From Thermoplasmata archaeon (GTDB taxonomy: Archaea; Thermoplasmatota; E2; DHVEG-1; B18-G2), in contig JAGHAD010000036.1 of assembly GCA_021161685.1 (NCBI GenBank), positions 1 through 8,152 on the forward strand: a stretch of DNA of 8,152 nucleotides, given 5' to 3'. Shown here piece by piece: positions 1-6,890 of this stretch (the first letter of the stretch is position 1; each line of letters begins with the position of its first letter). Made by a program: the position numbers and the translations under genes. Below the pieces are notes generated by a model, which saw only the letters and a list, made by a program, of their open reading frames with translations, ran no database searches and was not told the origin of the DNA.

Positions 1-1315
1 ATTCTATAGCTATGATGTGCTCGGTATTCTCAATGATCTTCATCAACTTCCTTCCAGCATTCGCTCCCATGCTTACGAAATCCTCTTGATTTGCGGATAC
101 GGGTAGAGAATCTACACTTGCAGGATGAGATAGGATTTTATTTTCATTAACCAGAGAGGCGGCCAAGTAATGTGGCATCATGAATCCAGAGTTTATCCCG
201 CTGTTCTCTACTAGGAAAGGAGGTAAACCAGATAGCTTTTCATCCACTAGCCTAGCTATTCTTCTCTCACTGAATGAGCCAAGGAATGTTACTGCAATCG
301 ATAAGGTATCCATCGCCAGAGCAAGATTCTGAGCATGGAAGTTTCCTCCAGAAAGAACCTCTCCGTTTTCCAATACCAATGGATTATCGGTCGCAGAGTT
401 TATCTCCACTTCAGCTATTTCCCTGGCAAAATCGAGGGCATCAAAAACCGCACCAAAAACTTGAGGCATGCATCTCAAGGTGTAAGCATCCTGAACCTTT
501 GGACAATTCTTATGAGATTTTATTATCTCACTATCCCTCGTCAGATTCCATAGGATTCTAGCAGCCTTTAACTGTCCTCGATGAGGTCTGAGCGCATGAA
601 TTTCTTCTCTAAATACTTGATCGGTTCCTTTCAAGGCTTCCAGGCTCATCGCTCCGGCCACAAGGGCGTTCTTCAGCAAGTTCTCTATATTATCTATCGC
701 CAGGCATAGGTAGGAACAGCACAGCTGAGTTCCATTTATCAGAGCAAGCCCCTCCTTTGCTTTTAGCTTGATAGGTTTCAAGCCTGCTTTTTCCAATCCT
801 TCCCTCGCATCTAGAATCTCTCTACCTATTTCCACCTTACCTTCTCCCATCATAGCTAAGGCGATGTAGGCTAAAGGTATGAGATCTCCACTCGCACCAA
901 GAGAGCCTTTTTCGGGAATCACCGGATGGATCTTCTCGTTTAACATCTTCACCAGCATCTCAATGATATCCATTCTCACCCCAGAGTATCCCTTAGCCAA
1001 AGAATTCGCTCTCAACAGCATCATCGCCCTTACAAGATCTATTCCTAATCTCTCTCCAACTCCACATGAATGACTTCTTATCAAATTCTCCTGCAACCTT
1101 TCCATATCTTTTCTATTTATCCTCACCCTAGCAAGCTCGCCAAAACCCGTTGAAACTCCATAAACAACCTTACCCTCCCTGATGATGTCCTCAATGATCT
1201 TTCTGGATCTATCCACCTTTTCTTTGACCTTATCAGCTATTCTCACCTCCTCAAAATTCCTAGCAACAGCAATCACATCCTCTATCCTTAAACTCTCCCC
1301 ATCTATCTCTATCAT
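1..1315 (-). CDS. hutH: Histidine ammonia-lyase, C-terminus cut by window edge
   Basis: Catalyses non-oxidative deamination of L-histidine to trans-urocanate and ammonia, the first step of histidine breakdown, in the cytosol. My translation of the minus strand gives 438 uninterrupted residues of an enzyme usually about 500 long; the end lies beyond base 1. The MIO cofactor triad is Ala141-Ser142-Gly143 in GSLGASGDL. Other family residues are present: Tyr52 in [10 protein letters not shown], His82 in SHSCGVG (typical of histidine rather than phenylalanine lyases), Asn194 in NGTQ, Tyr278/Arg281 in QDAYTLRC, and Glu411 in SANQED. The usual His after NQED is Phe413 here. The ATG at 1315 shares an ATGA with the hutU stop, and no strong Shine-Dalgarno site precedes it, so translation is probably coupled to hutU. 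Identity is very secure; only the 3' end is unseen. Confidence 0.97.
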   Translation of the reverse strand, partial: MIEIDGESLRIEDVIAVARNFEEVRIADKVKEKVDRSRKIIEDIIREGKVVYGVSTGFGELARVRINRKDMERLQENLIRSHSCGVGERLGIDLVRAMMLLRANSLAKGYSGVRMDIIEMLVKMLNEKIHPVIPEKGSLGASGDLIPLAYIALAMMGEGKVEIGREILDAREGLEKAGLKPIKLKAKEGLALINGTQLCCSYLCLAIDNIENLLKNALVAGAMSLEALKGTDQVFREEIHALRPHRGQLKAARILWNLTRDSEIIKSHKNCPKVQDAYTLRCMPQVFGAVFDALDFAREIAEVEINSATDNPLVLENGEVLSGGNFHAQNLALAMDTLSIAVTFLGSFSERRIARLVDEKLSGLPPFLVENSGINSGFMMPHYLAASLVNENKILSHPASVDSLPVSANQEDFVSMGANAGRKLMKIIENTEHIIAIE

Positions 1316-2964
1316 TTGATCATCGGCGCCTTCAAATCGCTACGCTTCACCAAATCAATAGCTTCTTCATATCCAGCATCCGCATGCCTTATAACTCCCA
1401 ACCCAGGATCAGCCTTGAAAACCCTCTTTATCCTTTCATCAGTTTCCTTGCTCCCATCGCATATCACTATCATCCCAGCATGCGTCGACAATCCTATTCC
1501 TACACCTCCTCCATTGTGTATAGCTACCAGATCTGCTCCGGAGGCGCAGTTCAATAAAGCATTCAGCAAAGGCCAGTCTGCGATCGCATCGCTTCCATCC
1601 TTCATCTTTTCTGTTTCTCTGAATGGGGATGCAACGCTACCAGAGTCTAGATGATCCCTCGATATTCCTATTGGCCCTATTTCTCCTTCCCTTACCATCT
1701 TATTTATCTCTAGAGCAAATTTCTCCCTCTCTCCATATCCGAGCCAGCATACCCTAGCTGGTAAGCCTTCCCACGGAAGGTATTTCTCTGCCAGGGTAAT
1801 CCAATTCCTCAAGACCTCATCCTCAGGGAAGAGCTCAAGCACTTTCTTATCGGTCTTGATGATATCATCTGGATTTCCAGTTAATGCGATCCATCTAAAT
1901 GGTCCTCTACCAACGGCTAGCATGGGCCTTATATAAGCTATGACGAATCCAGGATAACTAAAAGCTTCCTCGAATCCAGCTTTCTTTGCCTGACCCCTGA
2001 GATTATTTCCATAGTCGAAAACAACTGAACCTCTCTTCTGGAACTTCACCATAGCCTTACAATGCTCCTTCATGCTCTTCATGGATAACTCTATATACTT
2101 CTTTGGATCGCTCCTCCTGAGCTCATAGGCTTCTTCAACATTATCTCCATAGTAACCAGCCGGGACATAGCCATTTAGCTCATCATGCGCAGCCGTTTGA
2201 TCGGTAACAACATCTGGCTTGAAACCCTTTTCAACCAGATAAGGATGGGTATCTGCACAGTTTCCAACGACTGCTATAGACTTTGGCTCCTTCTCATCCT
2301 TAGCTTGCTCAGCTATCTCCAACGCTTCATCTATATCTTCTACAACCTCATCACAGAATCCAGCCTTAACCCTTCGTTCTATCCTTTTCCTATCGCATTC
2401 GACGGCTATGCATATACCATTATTCATCTTTATGGCTAAAGGCTGAGCACCACCCATCCCTCCAAGACCACCTGTTAAAACGATCTTTCCTCTCAGATCG
2501 CTCTTAAAATGCTTCCTTGCGCAGGCAGCAAAGGTTTCATAGGTTCCCTGGATTATTCCCTGCGTCCCTATGTAACACCATGATCCAGCTGTCATTTGGC
2601 CATACATTATGAGCCCTCTCTTCTCCAATTCATGAAAAACATCCCAGTTGCTCCACTGAGGAACGAGATTTGCATTTGCCATCAGTACTCTCGGAGCATT
2701 CTTCCAAGTCTTGAATACTGCCACCGGCTTTCCAGATTGAACGATCAGGGTTTCATCATCCTCGAGATTCTTCAAGGCATCAACTATAGCATGAAAACAT
2801 TCCCAGTTTCTCGCAGCCTTTCCAGCTCCTCCATAGATGATCAATTCCTCTGGTTTCTCAGCGTTTTCAAGATTGTTTTCTAACATCCTTAAAATTCCTT
2901 CCTGGCGCCAGCCCTTACATCTAAGCTCAGTTCCCCTTGCTGCTCTTATCCTTTCCATACACAT
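1312..2964 (-). CDS. hutU: Urocanate hydratase (urocanase)
   Basis: Converts urocanate to 4-imidazolone-5-propionate using tightly bound NAD+ as an electrophile, step two of histidine breakdown. At 550 residues it is full length and collinear with bacterial HutU. Visible family blocks: RAARGTEL near 7-14, [12 protein letters not shown] at 44-55, YGQMTAGSW at 121-129, the Gly-rich NAD-binding loop [11 protein letters not shown] at 165-175, [12 protein letters not shown] at 255-266, FDYGNN at 316-321, GPFRW at 354-358, and the catalytic-type Cys406 in LPARVCWLG. The C-terminus keeps [12 protein letters not shown] and RHADAGY. The first ATG (2964) is chosen because GGTGAT lies 12 bases upstream; the next ATG (2958) would leave 18. 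The gene starts 30 bases after the kinase-like gene and overlaps hutH by ATGA. Where bacterial enzymes often have FCxGxGPFRW, this one has [10 protein letters not shown]. Confidence 0.97.
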   Translation of the reverse strand: MCMERIRAARGTELRCKGWRQEGILRMLENNLENAEKPEELIIYGGAGKAARNWECFHAIVDALKNLEDDETLIVQSGKPVAVFKTWKNAPRVLMANANLVPQWSNWDVFHELEKRGLIMYGQMTAGSWCYIGTQGIIQGTYETFAACARKHFKSDLRGKIVLTGGLGGMGGAQPLAIKMNNGICIAVECDRKRIERRVKAGFCDEVVEDIDEALEIAEQAKDEKEPKSIAVVGNCADTHPYLVEKGFKPDVVTDQTAAHDELNGYVPAGYYGDNVEEAYELRRSDPKKYIELSMKSMKEHCKAMVKFQKRGSVVFDYGNNLRGQAKKAGFEEAFSYPGFVIAYIRPMLAVGRGPFRWIALTGNPDDIIKTDKKVLELFPEDEVLRNWITLAEKYLPWEGLPARVCWLGYGEREKFALEINKMVREGEIGPIGISRDHLDSGSVASPFRETEKMKDGSDAIADWPLLNALLNCASGADLVAIHNGGGVGIGLSTHAGMIVICDGSKETDERIKRVFKADPGLGVIRHADAGYEEAIDLVKRSDLKAPMIK

Positions 2965-2976
2965 TTCAATCGGAAA

Positions 2977-2984
2977 ATCACCTT
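2977..2984 (-). promoter_or_regulatory. Shine-Dalgarno site of hutU
   Basis: The minus strand reads AAGGTGAT here, a strong match to the complement of the archaeal 16S rRNA 3' tail. It sits 12 bases before the ATG at 2964, somewhat long but better than the 18 bases to the next in-frame ATG. It lies in the 30-base gap after the kinase-like gene and supports independent ribosome loading on hutU. Confidence 0.65.
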
Positions 2985-2994
2985 AAATTTTTTC

Positions 2995-4119
2995 TCATAT
3001 TGCCTGGATCTTTACCGCTTTCATAACCCTATATCCAGTTATTACGGTCATGTATCCTTTTTCCATAAACTGCCTATCTAGATCTCTATCCCCGGTATCT
3101 ACCCTTATCAATGGAGTTGATGCAAGCTTGGATGGGGTGGCAACGACGATTATGTTATCTATACCTATTTTTCTAATGATTCTCGGACTTAATTGTAGGT
3201 TTCCTCTTCCGAGAATAAAGCCTTGGGCTCCTATTGGACTCAAGATAAGCTTGGTTTTCTCATACCTATTCAGCAAGTCCAGCAAGTCATTCTCATTAAG
3301 GTCTTTTCCAACAAGCTTTTTTCTGTAAACCGCATCTATTCCCAAGAGGGTCTTATCTATCCCTATCTTTTTCCCTATTGCATAAACTGTACTTCCAGAA
3401 CCTAGTATAAAGAGATGATCCTCGTTCTCTTCCATTATCTCCTCAACGTAATCCGCTATCTCTTCTTTGATTTCTTCTTCGCTTATCGACTCAAACGTAG
3501 CTTTGCCAACCTGAACGTAAGTTGGCTCAACTATCCCAAGGGCACTTCCAAATAGTCTTATCTTCCATTCTCCCTTCCTGTAGAGTTCCTCATCTAAATC
3601 CAGGATGTCCGCATCACCAACGGTTAATTCGCCCTCAAGGAACTCATGCAATATTTTCGCGCAAACCTCGGGATTTATACCAAAAACCCCAGAATGCATC
3701 TTAACACCTGATGGTATACCAAGTATCGGCAGATTTTTCCCTATCACTTCAACGATGTCCCTAGCTGTTCCATCTCCACCGCAGAAGACAACTATGTCTA
3801 CCCCTTCTCTCAACAGCCTCCTGCAGGCTTCTTTTGTATCTCTTGCACTCGAAGGGTAAGAGGGTGAGTAAATTATGGTGTAAGATCTTATACCTGCCTC
3901 GAGCAACTCTTCCTCCCCCATTTCTCCAGAGCAAGTTAGCCAGTTTACTTCGCCTTTATGCAAGGAGGAGAAATGTTTTAACATCTGTACAGCTCTGGAT
4001 GGCGCTACCTTCTCGGCTCCAAGCTCTATTGCTTTCTCAACTACTCCATCGGTACCTTTAAGACCAACCCTTCCTCCCATTCCCGCAATTGGGTTAACTA
4101 TAAACCCAACTTTGTGCAC
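2995..4119 (-). CDS. ATP-NAD kinase-like protein, COG3199 family
   Basis: A 374-residue protein of the archaeal COG3199 group, distantly related to NAD kinases and diacylglycerol-kinase folds, which phosphorylate NAD or related hydroxyl groups using ATP or polyphosphate. Seen: an N-terminal VGFIVNPIAGMGGRVGLKGT (4-23), the nucleotide-binding GGDGTARD at 114-121, GIPSGVKMHSGVFG at 134-147, GSGSTVYAIG at 240-249 and a late GAQGFILGRGN at 298-308. These fit the family throughout. The start is GTG at 4119, because an in-frame TGA lies six codons upstream and the next Met (residue 14) would cut the conserved N-terminal motif. Its neighbours hutU and hutH suggest co-transcription. Its true substrate is uncertain: NAD kinase activity is inferred from the family name only, and members near acetoin genes have been called AcoX. 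Confidence 0.85.
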   Translation of the reverse strand: MHKVGFIVNPIAGMGGRVGLKGTDGVVEKAIELGAEKVAPSRAVQMLKHFSSLHKGEVNWLTCSGEMGEEELLEAGIRSYTIIYSPSYPSSARDTKEACRRLLREGVDIVVFCGGDGTARDIVEVIGKNLPILGIPSGVKMHSGVFGINPEVCAKILHEFLEGELTVGDADILDLDEELYRKGEWKIRLFGSALGIVEPTYVQVGKATFESISEEEIKEEIADYVEEIMEENEDHLFILGSGSTVYAIGKKIGIDKTLLGIDAVYRKKLVGKDLNENDLLDLLNRYEKTKLILSPIGAQGFILGRGNLQLSPRIIRKIGIDNIIVVATPSKLASTPLIRVDTGDRDLDRQFMEKGYMTVITGYRVMKAVKIQAI

Positions 4120-4150
4120 TGATACCGAATTCTTTCAACTTGTTAAAAAC

Positions 4151-4437
4151 TTACCTCTTATAAGTTCCATAGATGGACGCACTCTCTATTTGATACAACT
4201 TTATCATTTTGTAAAAATCTCTCTTACCTTTTATCTCTAAGTCTTTTTCGCTTAGCGCGTATAGCTTGAAAAAATACCTATGTCTGCCGAACGGGGGACA
4301 TGGACCCCTGTATCTCTTGACGCCAAAGCTATTTCTCGCCTGCTTAGCCCCTTCTGGCAGTCTACCTCTCTCTATTTTTCTAACGTTTTCTGGAATATCG
4401 TACCCCCATTTTCAAAATCCCTACTAAACAGTTTCAC
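4151..4437 (-). pseudogene. Decayed PEBP (YbhB/YbcL family) gene with internal deletion and frameshift
   Basis: Family proteins are about 150-160 residues long and bind phospholipid head groups or act as kinase or protease inhibitors. Two out-of-frame parts remain. From a GTG at 4437 come 14 codons, VKLFSRDFENGGTI, matching the family N-terminus (SxxFENGGxIPxxY). From about 4402 a second frame gives YDIPENVRKIERGRLPEG, then NSFGVKRYRGPCPP, FGRHRYFFKLYAL and the terminal YGTYKR, ending at TAA 4153-4151. That is the family C-terminal half, including GPxPPxGxHRY. About 55-60 central residues with the DPDAP and HW ligand-site motifs are missing, and the N-terminal frame hits a stop soon after the junction. 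No functional PEBP can be made. The family call is secure; the deletion model is inference. Confidence 0.88.
4157..4164 (-). promoter_or_regulatory. Candidate TATA box of the kinase-hutU-hutH unit
   Basis: CTTATAAG on the minus strand, preceded by a purine-rich GGAA that could act as BRE. A start site about 26 bases on would fall near 4134, leaving roughly 15 bases of leader before the GTG at 4119. The box lies inside the last sense codons of the PEBP relic (Thr-Tyr-Lys of its GTYKR end), so part of the match may be coding by descent. Read-through from the genes further upstream is an alternative. Confidence 0.45.
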
Positions 4438-4458
4438 GGGATAAGAAAACAATAATGC

Positions 4459-4472
4459 TATTTATCCTTTCC
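4459..4472 (-). promoter_or_regulatory. BRE/TATA promoter of the PEBP relic
   Basis: On the minus strand GGAAAGG (BRE-like) is followed at once by ATAAATA. The box centre is 25 bases before the GTG at 4437, the spacing expected if transcription begins at the start codon and gives a leaderless mRNA. No Shine-Dalgarno site is seen before that GTG, which agrees. The promoter seems intact although the gene is broken. Confidence 0.55.
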
Positions 4473-4487
4473 CGTATGGGTCCCTAG

Positions 4488-5132
4488 TTAATCTATGTAT
4501 TTTAAAATCTCCCTCATATCGTTGATGCTGATATCTGCAAAGTTGGATAGATAACTATTTTTTCCATATGCAATGCCAAGCCCGGCCACCTCGAGCATAA
4601 ACCTGTCAACATTGCCATCTCCAACCGCTATCGTTTCGTCTGGTTTTATCCCTAAATCCTTGCAGACCTGAAGGAGAGCATCTCTCTTGCACACCGAGAA
4701 GGATCGGCAGTCGTCGATATCTTGAGAAGGGTTCTTGTTATGTGGTATGACTTCCCCAGTTATAATTCCCTCTTTGACAACGAGCTTGTTTGATATTCCA
4801 AAATCCATGCCAAGTCTCTTCTTCAGATCATCAACCGCTATATCATAGCTATTGCTTATTATTCCCATCTTGAGCCCTTTCCTTTTTAACTTTTCAACAA
4901 CCTCATCGACGTATGGGTTCAATGGAATTGCTCTAAAAATTTTCAGGAATTCCTCCACTCTCATACCCTTCAACAACTTAGCTATGAGTATCGTTTTCTC
5001 ATAGTTCGTTATGTTCATCGATATTATTTCATCTACTTCTTTTCTAAAGCCTTTTTTATCCGCCACCTCATAAATGGTTCTTCCAGCTATTAGTGTATCA
5101 TCCATATCAAACAGTATAAGTTTGTACCTCAT
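4488..5132 (-). CDS. HAD-superfamily phosphatase, SerB-like subgroup
   Basis: A 214-residue haloacid dehalogenase-fold hydrolase, probably removing phosphate from a small metabolite in the cytosol. Positions below count from this start. Motif I is FDMDDTL with nucleophile Asp9 and acid/base Asp11; motif II is Ser93 in GIISNS; motif III is Lys149 in SVCKRDAL; motif IV is GDGNVDRFML with Asp172 and Asp176. A helical cap lies between about 20 and 75, as in phosphoserine phosphatases. In motif IV the usual Asn before the second Asp (GANDL in SerB) is Val, so the substrate may differ and I give no symbol. I prefer ATG 5132 because a TTTAAA box is centred 26-27 bases upstream, fitting a leaderless transcript. 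ATG 5141 would add Met-Lys-Trp and cannot be excluded. It is divergent from the hydrolase gene at 5212. Confidence 0.85.
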   Translation of the reverse strand: MRYKLILFDMDDTLIAGRTIYEVADKKGFRKEVDEIISMNITNYEKTILIAKLLKGMRVEEFLKIFRAIPLNPYVDEVVEKLKRKGLKMGIISNSYDIAVDDLKKRLGMDFGISNKLVVKEGIITGEVIPHNKNPSQDIDDCRSFSVCKRDALLQVCKDLGIKPDETIAVGDGNVDRFMLEVAGLGIAYGKNSYLSNFADISINDMREILKYID

Positions 5133-5155
5133 CCACTTCATAATCCAAGAGCTCG

Positions 5156-5161
5156 TTTAAA
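5156..5161. promoter_or_regulatory. Palindromic TTTAAA, possible shared TATA box of divergent genes
   Basis: TTTAAA reads the same on both strands. To the left its centre is 26-27 bases from ATG 5132 of the HAD gene, correct for leaderless transcription. To the right a start near 5185 would give the hydrolase gene a leader of about 27 bases carrying its GGAGG. No better TATA-like sequence is visible between the two genes, but a 6-base A/T palindrome is weak evidence. Confidence 0.4.
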
Positions 5162-5201
5162 TCGTTTTGGGGAAAAACACTAAAGTACCTTTGCTATTAC
5201 C

Positions 5202-5206
5202 GGAGG
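5202..5206 (+). promoter_or_regulatory. Shine-Dalgarno site that fixes the hydrolase start
   Basis: GGAGG, extended as GGAGGTTGAT, ends 5 bases before ATG 5212. It decides between that ATG and the in-frame TTG at 5167, which has no such site and would add 15 residues that do not fit the family N-terminus. Confidence 0.8.
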
Positions 5207-5211
5207 TTGAT

Positions 5212-5775
5212 ATGGAGATAAGATGGTTGGGAAACTCGTGTGTGGAGATAAGGTCAGATAAGAACATAATTGTGGATCCAAATTATGTTGTTGAGCCAGA
5301 AGGAAAATTTGATTACGTTCTGATAACGCACGAGCACAAAGATCATATAGACAGGGAAAAACTAATGAAGTTGAGCTACGAAAACTTGCTTGCTCCGAGC
5401 TACACGATGAAAGAGTACGATCTCGAGGGTAAAGAAGTAAAGCCGGGGATGGAGGTAGAGGGGATAAAGGTCTTAGAAAGCTGGTGCAGAAATGCGAAAG
5501 AATCGGTCAGTTATTATTACCAAGGTATTCTGCACGCTGGAGATTCATCTAAATTTCCATCTGCAGAAAATATTAAAGTTGTTTTTACTGCGTGCTTTCC
5601 AGAGTTATATGAAGAGTATGCTGCGGAGATGCAGAGGTTAAATCCAGAATTGGTCGTGCCCATTCACTATGATCCAATGGAAAAAATAAAAAACGCAGAG
5701 GGATTAAAAGAGAAACTCGAAGAAAAGGGAATAAAATGTAAGATTGTAAGCGTAGGTGAAAGGTTGAGCCTATGA
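5212..5775 (+). CDS. Metallo-beta-lactamase-fold metal-dependent hydrolase (UlaG-like, COG2220)
   Basis: A compact 187-residue member of the Zn/Mn-dependent hydrolase group that includes the ascorbate-6-phosphate lactonase UlaG. The N-terminus MEIRWLGNSCVEIR with DPN at 22-24 is typical. Metal ligands are visible: His40-x-His42-x-Asp44-His45 in THEHKDH, His108 and Asp111 in LHAGDSS, and His152 in VPIHYD. The core is complete but short, with no added domain or signal peptide, so it is probably cytosolic. A strong GGAGG sets the ATG. Its stop overlaps the start of the alcohol dehydrogenase as ATGA, suggesting one operon and a related substrate. Family membership is secure. A lactone or other ester-like substrate is a guess from the fold, since the family spans many reactions. 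Confidence 0.88.
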   Translation: MEIRWLGNSCVEIRSDKNIIVDPNYVVEPEGKFDYVLITHEHKDHIDREKLMKLSYENLLAPSYTMKEYDLEGKEVKPGMEVEGIKVLESWCRNAKESVSYYYQGILHAGDSSKFPSAENIKVVFTACFPELYEEYAAEMQRLNPELVVPIHYDPMEKIKNAEGLKEKLEEKGIKCKIVSVGERLSL

Positions 5776-6890
5776 AGAGTTTTTCCTTCAGATATGGAGA
5801 AACAAAGCTTTACTTTGGTCCTAATGTCATTTCCAAATTGAAAGAGCATCTCGATGGAATGGAAAGTGTAACCATCGTTACGGGGAGAAAGTCCGCTGAA
5901 AAGAGCGGTGCCCTGCAAGATGTAAAGAAAATTTTGGAAGAGAGCGGTATAGATTACCAAGTTTTTAGCAAGGTTATTCCGAATCCAACCGTGGATATAG
6001 CTGGTGGTGTGGCCGAATTTGCAAGGAAAAACTGTAGCGATTGCCTAATTGGCATAGGAGGAGGAAGTGTAATAGATGTATCAAAGGTTTCTTCCATTAT
6101 TGCGGTAAATGGAGGAAGGGCTGAGGATTACCTCAATGGGATGAAAATAAAGAGAAAGATCAAACTGATTGCCGTGAATCTCACCCACGGTACGGGGAGT
6201 GAAATAGACAGGTTTGCGGTTCTAACTAAAGGTAAAGAAAAGGTTGGTATATCTGCAAGGTATCCGGATGTCAGTTTCGATGATCCAAGGTATATGCTCA
6301 GCCTTCCAAGAGAGCAATCTATATACACCTCTATAGATGCCTTCTTTCATTCATATGAAGCGGTCACAGCAAGAGCTGCCAATCCTTTGGTAAAAACACT
6401 CTCAATGGAATCTGCAAGAATAATCGGTGAAAACCTTGGAGAAGATAGCCAGAATTTGGAGAAAAAGTACAATCTATTATATGCATCTATGCTAGCTGGA
6501 ATTGCCCTTGATATAAGTCCAGCCCATATCGTTCATGCGATTGAGCATGCTTTAAGCGGGATAAAACAAGACTTAGCACATGGTTGCGGTTTAGCTATGG
6601 TAGGTGCAAGGTCCATATACTGGATACATAAACATTCGAAAGAGTCTGCAGATATCCTCGAAAGGCTAACTGGTAAGAAGGTAAAATCTCCATCGGATGC
6701 AGAAAAAACTTTCAGGGATTTCCTTGATGAGGTTGGATTTGATGAGAAGCTTTCTGATTATGGTTTCGGAAGGGATGATTTTTCGGAGATAAAGGAGATG
6801 GTCTTTGGGAGACTTAGTTATTCCATTAGCAGAGCAAACTTCAAGTTAACCGAAGATATGCTCATCGACATTCTGGAGAAGAGTCTTTAA
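5772..6890 (+). CDS. Iron-containing (group III) alcohol dehydrogenase family protein
   Basis: A 372-residue NAD(P)-dependent dehydrogenase expected to interconvert an alcohol or polyol with its aldehyde or ketone. The N-terminal Rossmann-like half has the dinucleotide loop GIGGGSVIDVSK at 94-105 and LTHGTGSE at 137-144. The helical half supplies a metal site: Asp189 and His193 in SIDAFFHSYEA, His255 (His259 nearby) in VHAIEHALSG, and His270 in LAHGCGLAM. These match the Asp-His-His-His set of FucO-like enzymes, so the protein looks catalytically competent. The ATG at 5772 overlaps the hydrolase stop, with GGTTGA 4 bases upstream as ribosome site. The length is a little under the 380-400 common in bacteria. 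Substrate and cofactor preference cannot be read from sequence. A glycerol-1-phosphate dehydrogenase is a related alternative, but I do not see grounds to prefer it. Confidence 0.9.
   Translation: MKSFSFRYGETKLYFGPNVISKLKEHLDGMESVTIVTGRKSAEKSGALQDVKKILEESGIDYQVFSKVIPNPTVDIAGGVAEFARKNCSDCLIGIGGGSVIDVSKVSSIIAVNGGRAEDYLNGMKIKRKIKLIAVNLTHGTGSEIDRFAVLTKGKEKVGISARYPDVSFDDPRYMLSLPREQSIYTSIDAFFHSYEAVTARAANPLVKTLSMESARIIGENLGEDSQNLEKKYNLLYASMLAGIALDISPAHIVHAIEHALSGIKQDLAHGCGLAMVGARSIYWIHKHSKESADILERLTGKKVKSPSDAEKTFRDFLDEVGFDEKLSDYGFGRDDFSEIKEMVFGRLSYSISRANFKLTEDMLIDILEKSL

Noticed and set aside
274..1073. Plus-strand open frames of 64-95 codons opposite hutH
   Set aside because: The minus strand here encodes an unbroken histidine ammonia-lyase with all active-site motifs, so these frames are incidental.
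1316..2883. Several plus-strand open frames of 84-112 codons antisense to hutU
   Set aside because: They mirror the codon pattern of hutU, lack ribosome sites, and show no recognisable domain; they are shadows of a strongly coding opposite strand.
4293..4308. Inverted repeat GGGGGACATGGACCCCT as a possible hairpin or terminator
   Set aside because: It is made by the codons of the conserved Gly-Pro-Cys-Pro-Pro motif in the PEBP relic and has no following T-run in either direction.
4473..4487. Short palindrome-like CCCGTATGGG after the HAD stop as a terminator
   Set aside because: The stem would be only three base pairs and there is no adjoining T-run strong enough to call a terminator.
5167..5211. 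A TTG-initiated 15-residue extension of the metallo-beta-lactamase-fold protein
   Set aside because: No ribosome site precedes the TTG, the extension does not resemble the family, and GGAGG five bases before ATG 5212 marks a better start. The shared promoter would also lie too close to the TTG.
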